A DNA stretch of 64,000 nucleotides from Holophagaceae bacterium (GTDB taxonomy: Bacteria; Acidobacteriota; Holophagae; Holophagales; Holophagaceae): NCBI GenBank assembly GCA_016720465.1, contig JADKKO010000004.1, positions 124,001 to 188,000 of the forward strand, in the 5' to 3' direction. How positions within the stretch are numbered: position 1 is the first letter of the stretch; the number at the start of each line of letters is the position of its first letter. Shown here piece after piece: positions 8,314-15,698 of the stretch. The position numbers and the translations under genes are program-made. Under the pieces are notes generated by a model. That model worked only from the letters and a program-made list of their open reading frames with translations. It made no database searches and was not told the origin of the DNA.

Positions 8314-10468
8314 CGGGCCATCCACCCAAAGCTTCGGCCTCCTGGATGGCCGGATTCAGTATTGGCTCTGGAATTCCGGATGGACGGAACTACGGGACGC
8401 CCAGGAACAGGCGATTCCAGTGCTGGTGGAAGGCACACAGGATGTGATCATCGCGGCTTCCACCGCTTCAGGGAAAACTGAAGCCGCCTTCCTGCCGATC
8501 CTAACCCGCTTGAGTCAGAAAGGGAACGAAGGCAGCTTGGCCGTGTATATCAGCCCACTGAAGGCGTTGATCAATGATCAGTGGCGCCGCTTGGATGAGC
8601 TGACTGAGGTGGTGGATCTCCAGGTGGTGCCTTGGCATGGCGACATCTCCAAGACCACAAAGGACAGGTTTATCAAGGCACCGCGAGGCGTCCTGCTGAT
8701 CACCCCGGAGTCTTTGGAAGCCATGTTTATGCACCACGGACATGGATTGAAGGGCCTATTCAAGGGGGTGCAGTACGTGGTGGTCGATGAAGTGCATGCC
8801 TTTATGGGCACGGAACGCGGCAAGCAACTGCAGTCCTTAATGCACCGTCTGGAAACAGCAGTGGGGCGTACGGTGCCGCGGGTCGGCCTGTCCGCCACAT
8901 TGGGGGACATGGAAGGGGCAGTTCAGTTTCTTCGCCGGGGCGGGTCAGCCCGCCTGATCGTCAGCAAGGACAGTGGGCAAGAACTGAAGGTCCAGGTGCG
9001 AGGGATCCGCGTTCCTGCGAAGGCCAAGAAGGGGCCGGACGGGGAAGACATAGACGAAGGGGATGAAGCCATTGCCCGTCATTTGTTTCAGGTGCTCCGA
9101 GGCGCAAATCATCTTGTGTTTCCCAATTCCCGTTCAAGAGTGGAATTCTTCGCAGACCGTCTACGGTGCATGTCGGAAGACGCAGGCTACCCCAACGAGT
9201 TCTGGCCCCACCACGGGAACTTGGCCAAGGACATCAGGGAAGAAACCGAAGCTGCCCTTAAACAGAAGGAGCGGCCAGCCACCGCCATCTGCACTTCCAC
9301 CCTGGAATTGGGCATCGACATCGGATCCGTGAAGAGTGTCGTCCAGATCGGCCCACCCCCTTCTGTGGCCAGCCTGCGTCAGCGGCTTGGCCGTTCAGGC
9401 CGTCGGAAGGGAGAACCTGCCATCCTCCGCGCCTACTGTCAGGAACGCCAACTGGATGCGAATGCCCCGCTGTCAGACCTTCTTCGGGAAGGGCTGGTCC
9501 AGACCATAGCCATGATCCAGTTGCTGATCGAAGGTTGGTATGAACCGATCCGCACGAGCGGGATTCATGGTTCCACCTTCATCCAGCAGATCCTTTCCAG
9601 CCTCTATCAACATGGCGGAATGCTGGTCGGCCCCCTGTGGAACCTGCATTGCGCCACCGGACCCTTCCCGGCAGTTACAAAAGACCACTACACAACTCTG
9701 CTTCGCCACCTCGGCGAGGAAGAGATCATCTTTCAGGATCCGACCGGCCTCCTGATGCTGGCGCCGAAGGGCGAACGCATCACACAGCACTACACGTTCT
9801 ATGCGGCGTTCAGCAGCGACGAAGAATTCAGGATCGTCACTGCCGGCAAGAGCCTCGGCTCGATGCCCGTCAATCAGCCCCTTCAGGAAGGCAGCTTCCT
9901 GATATTCGCGGGACGCCGGTGGATGGTGAGGTCGGTGTCGATGGAGGACCTGGTCATCGATGTGGTGCCGGCGGCTGCAGGGGCTGCTCCACACTTTCTC
10001 GGGCCATCCGGGGCATGGGTGCATCGCCATGTCCGACTAAAAATGAGGGAAATCCTGGCCACGACCGATTCCGTGCATTTCCTTGATACAGAAGGGCAAC
10101 ACTTGCTTCAGGAAGCGAGGGATAATTTCACGCGGCTGGAGCTTCTAAACCTCCGGTTCATCACGCTGGGCCGCACCACCCACATCCTGCACTGGTCGGG
10201 AAATGCGGAAGCAAACACGCTGGCCCTGTGGCTCACGGCGAAAGGTCTAAAGGCTAGCCCTGAAGGTGTGTCCGTTGCGGTGATGGACGCCGATCCCAGT
10301 GATGTTCAGAAGTGGGTGGAAGCCTTTGCAACAGATCCGGGGATGTCAGCGGAGGACCTTGCGGCAACAGTGGTCAACAAGACCGTCGAGAAGTGGGACT
10401 ACCTGCTTCCGGAGGGACTACTGAATGCGAACTACGCATCGATGTTTCTTGCCTTCGAATCGAAGTGA
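8285..10468 (+). CDS. Lhr-like superfamily 2 DEAD/DEAH helicase (BrxHI-like)
   Basis: The 727-residue product carries the full set of SF2 helicase motifs. These are the motif I P-loop ASTASGKTEAAF (about 57-68), motif II VVDEVHAF (about 165-172, a DEVH box), motif III SATLGD (about 203), and the C-terminal motifs STLELGIDIGSV (about 338-349) and QRLGRSGRR (about 365-373). The LGIDIG and QRLGRSGRR forms are characteristic of Lhr-type helicases. The region after residue 390 resembles the Lhr winged-helix and C-terminal domain. The start lies inside the ATPase gene, so expression is coupled. With the TerB protein and the ATPase it probably forms one machine acting on DNA; helicase plus DUF2791 ATPase pairs are also components of type 2 BREX. 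Confidence 0.88.
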   Translation: MTDSPVSSSNGPSTQSFGLLDGRIQYWLWNSGWTELRDAQEQAIPVLVEGTQDVIIAASTASGKTEAAFLPILTRLSQKGNEGSLAVYISPLKALINDQWRRLDELTEVVDLQVVPWHGDISKTTKDRFIKAPRGVLLITPESLEAMFMHHGHGLKGLFKGVQYVVVDEVHAFMGTERGKQLQSLMHRLETAVGRTVPRVGLSATLGDMEGAVQFLRRGGSARLIVSKDSGQELKVQVRGIRVPAKAKKGPDGEDIDEGDEAIARHLFQVLRGANHLVFPNSRSRVEFFADRLRCMSEDAGYPNEFWPHHGNLAKDIREETEAALKQKERPATAICTSTLELGIDIGSVKSVVQIGPPPSVASLRQRLGRSGRRKGEPAILRAYCQERQLDANAPLSDLLREGLVQTIAMIQLLIEGWYEPIRTSGIHGSTFIQQILSSLYQHGGMLVGPLWNLHCATGPFPAVTKDHYTTLLRHLGEEEIIFQDPTGLLMLAPKGERITQHYTFYAAFSSDEEFRIVTAGKSLGSMPVNQPLQEGSFLIFAGRRWMVRSVSMEDLVIDVVPAAAGAAPHFLGPSGAWVHRHVRLKMREILATTDSVHFLDTEGQHLLQEARDNFTRLELLNLRFITLGRTTHILHWSGNAEANTLALWLTAKGLKASPEGVSVAVMDADPSDVQKWVEAFATDPGMSAEDLAATVVNKTVEKWDYLLPEGLLNANYASMFLAFESK

Positions 10469-11323
10469 GAAACAGATAGGCTCTCTAAGGTTCCTGCAGG
10501 TCAATCAAACCGGATTCCACACAACGGGTGGACTAAGGTTGGGGCAAACGTTAGGGATTGATATAGCACCCCCAGGGGACCTACGCGGACAACCCAAGCT
10601 CGTTGCGCAGATCGTGAATGGTGCTCCCCGGCTCCAGGATCCCTGCGAGGTGCCAGCGTAGAAACTCGTTCACGATGTCCATCGCATCGTCGGTCAGAAG
10701 TGTCCCCATATGGATGCGTTAATGGTGGTGGTCGACAATGGATTGGAGTTAGCACAACCGGAGGATGGAGTTCTGGGTGGCTCCCTTTAACGGAAGGTGG
10801 TCCCAAAGTAAGTGCGGATAAGTGCCGTGTCTAATTTTGTCGACGAGTTCCGGACGGAATCCAGCCCACTGCCCGTTCTTGTCCGTGCCGAAAAATGGTG
10901 CGATACGAAAACAATCCTCATGCTGATAGGAGGGGTCACCCTTCCGAAGGGAGACATCCCCCTTCATCTGGGTCCCTGCAATAACGATTGCCGGCCGGGG
11001 CCTCACTACCCCAACCCGCCAAGAGACGTCCTCATGGTGGGGTAGCGCCGCCGCGGGAAGCTTCTGTGGAGGGGGGGGCTGACCGCAAAAGGTTTCAGAG
11101 TGAATCTCACCCGGCCATGGTCGCCCTGTGAGTTTGGCAGACGTTTCGCCTCAAGGCGCGCGGGATGTCCAGGAACAGCGGCAATCATGCTGCCGCGGTG
11201 CAGAGCCTGTTGGATCAAGGATGCTGGAAATCTCATCGCCAGGTGATTTCATGCCCACGCCTTCTTTATTGAGAAAGGCGATCCGCCCTTGCATTGATAA
11301 TAGATATGCATTAATATCCTGAT
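10469..11323. other. Decayed accessory stretch between the two cassettes
   Basis: This 855-base gap contains no convincing intact gene. On the minus strand a frame stays open without a good start from about 11151 to 10749 and reads like real protein (VVRPRPAIVIAG near its middle, then FRPELVDKIRHGTYPHLLWD). It may be a decayed PemK/MazF-like or other small accessory gene, but I cannot assign it. A second minus-strand frame, 10709-10581, encodes 42 residues (LLTDDAMDIVNEFLRWHLAG...) with no ribosome binding site. Both probably represent remnants. The stretch directly precedes a transposase remnant, so turnover by mobile elements is likely. Confidence 0.4.
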
Positions 11324-12007
11324 ATGCTTAATGACCGGGATTTCCTTCAAGTTGTCTTAGATGCCAGGTGGCCGAACGGAATCCGCTGCCAGAAATGTCA
11401 GGGCAGCCGAGGAGCACTCATCCCTACCAAGCGCCTGTGGGCCTGCTCGGCCACAGGATGCTCTGGCCAGGTCTCTCTCCTGACAGGAACAATCTTTTCG
11501 GATTCAAGAAAGCCGTTGAATAAATGGATTTTCGCCCTTCAGGTTTTTCTGGATGCCAAAGGCCGTCTTTCAGCCTCCGAGTTCCAGATCAAAGTTGGCC
11601 TAGGGTCAAATCACACGGCACTTCGATGGCTCAAGGCAATCCGCGAATTGGCGGGCAAAGTAGCTATTCGTCATGGCGGTCTTCCTTCTCAATGGATTTC
11701 ATTTCTGAGGACCAACTCGCTCCTCAACCCAAGTCGGAGTCGGGGTGATGCAGCTTGTCTGAGAAGTTGCATTGAACGAGCCTGCAATCTCCTAAAGCAC
11801 GGCTCGCGACGTGGCCCAATTGCCGCTCCGGCTGAATTGGCCAATGAAGATAAGGATTTCGGAAGGGATTCACTCCGATCCAGGATCCTGGAAATCGGAT
11901 TTTGGATTTGGATGGGCAAACCCAAATCGCCAACGTCACTGCTGCGGTTGATAGCAGCGATGCCGCATGGACGATCCTTAGCGCTGAAACCCACGCAGGC
12001 GAACTAA
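11324..12007 (+). pseudogene. IS1595-type transposase N-terminal remnant
   Basis: The first about 115 residues match the N-terminus of IS1595-family transposases: FLQVVLDARWPNGIRCQKCQG with a CxxC zinc-ribbon half, a second half WACSATGCSGQ, then SLLTGTIFSDSRKPLNKWIFA and a helical HTH-like segment ending LGLGSNHTALRWLKAIREL. The catalytic DDE/ISXO2 domain that should follow is absent; the remaining about 110 residues are unlike a transposase and probably out of frame or replaced. The gene has no clear ribosome binding site. I read it as an inactivated insertion sequence lying immediately upstream of the kinase cassette, whose first start at 12019 lies only 12 bases beyond its stop. Recognition rests on remembered family sequence, not a search. 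Confidence 0.65.
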
Positions 12008-12018
12008 AAGGAGCGACT

Positions 12019-12837
12019 ATGCAGCAGCTTCAATCTATCCAGGTCCTTGGATGCGGTCTAGCGTCGCCAGAAGCTCCGGTAAGGTTTGCCGAGACGGATC
12101 TTGCTGTACCCTTACGATATCATCGTGAGGCAAGCTTGGTCGTAGATGTAGCAAAAACAGGATGCCTAGGGCTTGGATTACGGACACGGACCGAGCGAGT
12201 AGGACCTGAGTCTGCGCTTGTTGATGAGTTTCTTGGCGAGGTCTCGTTTGTTCATTCCGATGAGCAGCGCGTCTTCATTCTAAAAGAGCCGCAAATCGGC
12301 CAATCCTTCCCAGACGTTGTCGTCGTCGTATATGAGCCCAAGAACCTAGAGCAGTGGCCAAAAGCTCGGCGAGAACTCACAACCGAGGACCTCAGACTTC
12401 TTCAACTGATCCACACGAATCGTGGTGCGTCCGAAAATGAGTTGAAGTTCTTTCTCGGAAAGATGCCTTCTAGGGCCCTTGAGCGCCTACGGGCTGCGCA
12501 AATGATTGAGCGACAGGGTGACCGCTGGCATACGCGCGAGATGTCGAGCATATTCGCGTTGAGTTCTGTGTTGGCCTTCGAAGCGAAGATGTCTCCGACA
12601 TCAAAGGTGCTTGAACAGGCTCTTGCGAATAAATGGTTTGCCACCAACTCAGCGATTCTCGTCCCGGCAATTGGTGGGCGATCCCGGATTGCAGAGGCGG
12701 CCAAGAGACATGATCTTAGTGTATACACGAAACAAGCTGGGAAACGCCTTTCCATCCGGCCAAAGCGATTTAACAAACCGCTCTCCTATGCAAGCTGGAT
12801 CATCAATGAATGGGCTTGGAGATTGGCTACCCAGTAG
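12019..12837 (+). CDS. Winged-helix protein with C-terminal PD-(D/E)XK nuclease-like domain
   Basis: This is the first gene of a three-gene cassette. I chose the ATG at 12019 because AAAAGGAGCGACT precedes it; the frame is open further upstream into the transposase remnant. The 272-residue product has an unassigned beta-rich N-terminal part (about 1-110). A winged helix-turn-helix follows (about 118-175, LTTEDLRLLQLIHTNRGASE then RALERLRAAQMIERQGDRWH), and then a segment SSVLAFEAKMSPTSKVLEQA (about 182-201). In that last part, E188-x-K190 followed by Gln200 matches the active-site pattern of PD-(D/E)XK nuclease-like proteins that start 'AxEAKL...ALxQA'. It could be a DNA-binding nuclease, or a sensor with an inactive nuclease fold. 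The kinase gene starts 22 bases downstream. Confidence 0.6.
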   Translation: MQQLQSIQVLGCGLASPEAPVRFAETDLAVPLRYHREASLVVDVAKTGCLGLGLRTRTERVGPESALVDEFLGEVSFVHSDEQRVFILKEPQIGQSFPDVVVVVYEPKNLEQWPKARRELTTEDLRLLQLIHTNRGASENELKFFLGKMPSRALERLRAAQMIERQGDRWHTREMSSIFALSSVLAFEAKMSPTSKVLEQALANKWFATNSAILVPAIGGRSRIAEAAKRHDLSVYTKQAGKRLSIRPKRFNKPLSYASWIINEWAWRLATQ

Positions 12838-12859
12838 CAAGGTCCCTTGGAGGAAGTGA

Positions 12860-13705
12860 ATGGATGCTCTGGAGCTTGGTCGTCATTTCCCAAATGCATC
12901 CGGGATTTCACTTCTTGGAGCTGGAGGACAGAAGTTAGTCTTCGCAGCAACACACGCCACGCATGGTCCAATTGTGATCAAACTGATTCATCAGAATCAG
13001 GATCTCGAGCGAGTAAAACGTGAAGTTGATGCTGTGGAAATCATTAATTCAGCACGCGTACCGCCCGTCTTAGAAAAAGGGGCAATTACTGATGCTTCTG
13101 GCCGTGTCCATGTATGGCTCATCGAGGCTAGGATTCAAGGGCAATGCCTGCGCCAAGTCCTGCAGAAGGGCCCAGTCCCATACTCTCTGATTCCCACCTT
13201 GGGGCATGATCTGCTGGAAGCAATTCGCGATGCAGAGTCCCGCAGAATTGTTCATCGAGATATTAAGCCGGACAACGTGATGGTCGACCAGAACGGACGA
13301 TTCTGGTTGCTGGATTTTGGGATTGCACGACACCTTGATAAATCATCCCTGACTGCGACTGTGAATGCCTGGGGCCTCGGCACCCCTGGTTATGCTCCAC
13401 CTGAGCAATACAAGAACCAGAAGGATTTGATCCACACCTGCACAGATCTTTTTGCGCTGGGAACGACCATCTACGAAGCCGTTACTGGAGTAAACCCATA
13501 CCTTCAGGGTGCAGGTTCTGTTGCGGAAGTGTTGAGAAGAATCGAATTCAAAGATGTTGTATTCGACCCCTCTCAGTTTCATGGGAATACAAAGCTTATT
13601 GGATTTCTATCAACAACCATGAATGCCCGCCGTTCCCATCGTCCGAGCTCCGCTCGCGATGCGCTTGGGTGGTGGCTGGACATTTTCCCCGAGGTGGCTA
13701 CATGA
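12860..13705 (+). CDS. Ser/Thr protein kinase
   Basis: The 281-residue product is essentially one Hanks-type kinase domain. Visible residues: a glycine-rich loop LLGAGGQKLVFAA (18-30), the ATP-binding lysine K41 (VIKLI), helix-C glutamate E55, and the catalytic loop HRDIKPDN at 132-139 (D134, K136, N139). The DFG metal-binding motif is at 152-154, and an activation segment GLGTPGYAPPEQY lies around 172-184. All catalytic residues are present, so it should be active. It has no membrane segment or PASTA/sensor domain, unlike most housekeeping bacterial kinases, and appears soluble. The start at 12860 has a strong TTGGAGGAAG site. The stop overlaps the next gene's start (ATGA). Its immediate partners are the likely substrates or effectors. 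Confidence 0.92.
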   Translation: MDALELGRHFPNASGISLLGAGGQKLVFAATHATHGPIVIKLIHQNQDLERVKREVDAVEIINSARVPPVLEKGAITDASGRVHVWLIEARIQGQCLRQVLQKGPVPYSLIPTLGHDLLEAIRDAESRRIVHRDIKPDNVMVDQNGRFWLLDFGIARHLDKSSLTATVNAWGLGTPGYAPPEQYKNQKDLIHTCTDLFALGTTIYEAVTGVNPYLQGAGSVAEVLRRIEFKDVVFDPSQFHGNTKLIGFLSTTMNARRSHRPSSARDALGWWLDIFPEVAT

Positions 13706-14934
13706 GACTGATGCTTCAGTTCGGCTACGGAATGATGGACCTCTCCAAGGAGCTTCTAAAAGCATGGGGCGGTGGAGGGGTGATACTTAGCCCTCGAGAT
13801 CTGGACGGGAATCAACTCCTCACATTCGCGAAGCAGGTCAACAAGCTCCCAGGAGCGTTTTGTTTGTTGGACCCACAGCACTACAACCCGAGTGCGAATC
13901 ATGAGCGACTTGTAGCTCATGATTTCTGGCCGGCCAGCTATAACACGGGTTCTTTCTGGTCCGGCAATGCCCATCTTGAGCATCTCCGCAATATTAAGGA
14001 GACTAATGACCAGCTAGGAACGCCGCAAATCATTGCCCCCGGTCCGCTACTCAAGAAGGGTGATTCGAATTGGAAAGGCAAGTTGCAGACGATCGTGGAT
14101 GGGTTTGAGAAAATCGCGCCGGATCGCGAGTATTACCTCACCATTGCTTTAAGTGAAGACCGGGCACTGTCCTCAAATTTCATTCACGAGCTGCTTGATG
14201 AACTCGAGAAGGTTGATGCATTCGGTGTCTACATTGTGGCGGAGCACCCAAAGAACGCATATCTCGTTGAGGATGTTGATTGGATTGCAAACCTTCTCGA
14301 TCTGATTGCTGGCTGTCGTATCCAAGGGAAGGATGTCCTACTTGGGTACTGCAATCACCAGATGCTCATCGCGGGTTGTGCGGGAGCCAACCACATAGCG
14401 AGCGGAACATGGCTCAACGTCAGGGCTTTTACGGTCGGGAAATTTGATCAGGCCACTGATGATGACGACAGCAGGAAATCAACTTGGTACTACGTTCCTC
14501 AAGGGCTTTCTGAATTCAAGGTCAAAGATCTTGACCTGGCCCACAAGCGAAAGATATTGAACGCATTCAAACCCGATAAAAAATACGGCAGCCACTATGC
14601 AGATCCGATCTTCCTGGGACCTCAGCCCACGACTGTCTCCAAAGAACGAGCGGCATTCGCACATTACCTCCAGTGCTTGAAATTCCAGTCAGAAGGCGTT
14701 CAGAAGGCCACCTTCCCTGAGACCGTAGAGGCGTATGAGAAGGACCTGAAAGAATCGGAAGCCTCATTGGCGAAGATTCACAGCCTTGGAATACGAGCGC
14801 ATTACAAGGACTTCGAGGACATCTTTAACATCAATCGGGTCGCGCTTAAGGGATTGGTCGACACCAGAGGAGCGATCCTGGAGAGAAAATGGTCAGCACT
14901 GATGGGCGGTGACGAGGAGAAAGAATCTGCATAG
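13702..14934 (+). CDS. Kinase-linked protein of unknown function, TIM-barrel-like
   Basis: I do not recognise this 410-residue protein. The start at 13702 overlaps the kinase stop as ATGA, so the two are translationally coupled. From residue 1 to about 260 it alternates hydrophobic strands and helices in a way that suggests a TIM-barrel fold: MRLMLQFGYGMMDLSKELL, GGGGVILSPRDL, EYYLTIALSED, AFGVYIVAEHP, KDVLLGYCNHQMLIAGCAGANHIASGTW. The last of these resembles the late strands of barrel enzymes. The C-terminal 110 residues are charged and helical. There is no signal peptide or membrane segment. It could be an enzyme regulated by phosphorylation or the effector of the cassette. Fold assignment is by eye and uncertain; the operon link to the kinase is firm. 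Confidence 0.55.
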   Translation: MRLMLQFGYGMMDLSKELLKAWGGGGVILSPRDLDGNQLLTFAKQVNKLPGAFCLLDPQHYNPSANHERLVAHDFWPASYNTGSFWSGNAHLEHLRNIKETNDQLGTPQIIAPGPLLKKGDSNWKGKLQTIVDGFEKIAPDREYYLTIALSEDRALSSNFIHELLDELEKVDAFGVYIVAEHPKNAYLVEDVDWIANLLDLIAGCRIQGKDVLLGYCNHQMLIAGCAGANHIASGTWLNVRAFTVGKFDQATDDDDSRKSTWYYVPQGLSEFKVKDLDLAHKRKILNAFKPDKKYGSHYADPIFLGPQPTTVSKERAAFAHYLQCLKFQSEGVQKATFPETVEAYEKDLKESEASLAKIHSLGIRAHYKDFEDIFNINRVALKGLVDTRGAILERKWSALMGGDEEKESA

Positions 14935-15065
14935 GTAACCAAGCGCTCGGTTGAGACCCCGATCATGGTTAGCCGGCTCGTTAGAACCTACACCTTGAAG
15001 AGAATGATCATTTGGAGGGGTATGCGAACTGGCTAATACATAAGTCTCCAGTTATTAATAACTTT

Positions 15066-15226
15066 CGACATATTTTACACGCGGCGACAATCATTCCTTC
15101 CCCTTTTGCATGAAACGACAAATATTCCTTCCTCACCCCTCTCCAAACCACCCTGAAAGAACTCTTTCTAGCCCGCAGAGCGACAAACTATCCTTCCCGG
15201 GTGCGACAGACTATGGTTCCGCGACA
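15066..15226. repeat. Cluster of CGACA direct repeats, candidate transposon end
   Basis: Six CGACA motifs in the same orientation start at 15066, 15085, 15116, 15181, 15204 and 15222. Four extend to a 17-base unit: CGACAATCATTCCTTCC (15085), CGACAAATATTCCTTCC (15116), CGACAAACTATCCTTCC (15181) and CGACAGACTATGGTTCC (15204). Read on the minus strand the outermost copy begins TGTCGC. Several spaced transposase-binding repeats ending in a terminal TGT are the architecture of Tn7/Tn5053-like (TnsB/TniA-type) transposon ends. The outermost copy stops about ten bases from a tmRNA-like 3' end. No tnsA/B/C genes or matching left end are in the window. Confidence 0.5.
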
Positions 15227-15236
15227 CAGCTTTTTT

Positions 15237-15262
15237 TGGTGGAGGCGGCGGGAATTGAGCCC
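15237..15262 (-). repeat. tmRNA 3'-end-like fragment, copy 1
   Basis: On the minus strand this reads CTCAATTCCCGCCGCCTCCA followed by CCA, which closely resembles the T-arm, acceptor strand and CCA tail of bacterial tmRNA (ssrA). Only the 3' end is present; the 5' acceptor half and tag-coding region are not found nearby, and the T-arm has mismatches. tmRNA 3' ends are frequent integration targets, so this is probably an attachment-site remnant. Confidence 0.55.
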
Positions 15263-15420
15263 TCGGGATGGCGCGCAGGTAGGCGTAGCGTAGGGCGCAT
15301 GCGCCCGCAGCGTTAAGCGCCGTGCGCAGCCAGCACGGAAGGGCAGATGGCCCTATCCCGGAACTCGCGGAGAGGACTGTTTTTATTTTTTTTCCTTTCC
15401 TATTTTCTGCTTTTGCTTTG

Positions 15421-15445
15421 TTTGGAGGCGGCGGGAATTGAGCCC
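15421..15445 (-). repeat. tmRNA 3'-end-like fragment, copy 2
   Basis: A second copy of the same core (GGAGGCGGCGGGAATTGAGC on the plus strand) lies 184 bases after copy 1, in the same orientation. It lacks the exact CCA end (TTTGG in place of TGGTGG). The flanking GGATGG is also shared with copy 1. Two tandem degenerate copies suggest repeated integration or duplication of the target. Confidence 0.5.
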
Positions 15446-15698
15446 ACTGGATGGCACACAACTAGGTACACGCGAGCACGCAGGGCCACTACATGGTTAT
15501 GCTCTCTGTCCGGCTTCCGTCATACTTGGACCAGTTGAGCCTCGGTCGGGGCCGTCAAATTCTTTTATAATTCGTGCATGGCAAGGCCTCGCTGTCCTTG
15601 GTTTGAGCTACTGGCCAGACGCATCAGATTCATTTTTTACCAAAGAGTTAGTAAAATAATAATATATTAATTAAATAAATAAACAAAAGGACGTGAGC

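Larger units (their letters stand above)
14935..15698. other. Non-coding boundary region of the accessory block
   Basis: This 764-base region contains the CGACA repeat cluster (15066-15226), two fragments like the 3' end of tmRNA (15237-15262 and 15421-15445) and an AT-rich leader for the lipoprotein gene that follows. Short frames here translate to EAAGIEP-type peptides, which are a common artefact of reading tmRNA 3' ends in antisense. No intact gene is seen. Confidence 0.6.

Noticed and set aside
10749..11151. Minus-strand frame resembling a small toxin (PemK/MazF-like)
   Set aside because: It has no acceptable start or ribosome binding site and only vague similarity; kept only as a remark in the intergenic entry.
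15110..15538. Small proteins containing EAAGIEP
   Set aside because: These are the known spurious translation of tmRNA 3'-end antisense sequence, not genes.
15237..15600. A complete tmRNA gene on the minus strand
   Set aside because: Only the 3' acceptor/T-arm segment is present; no 5' acceptor half or tag sequence could be matched.
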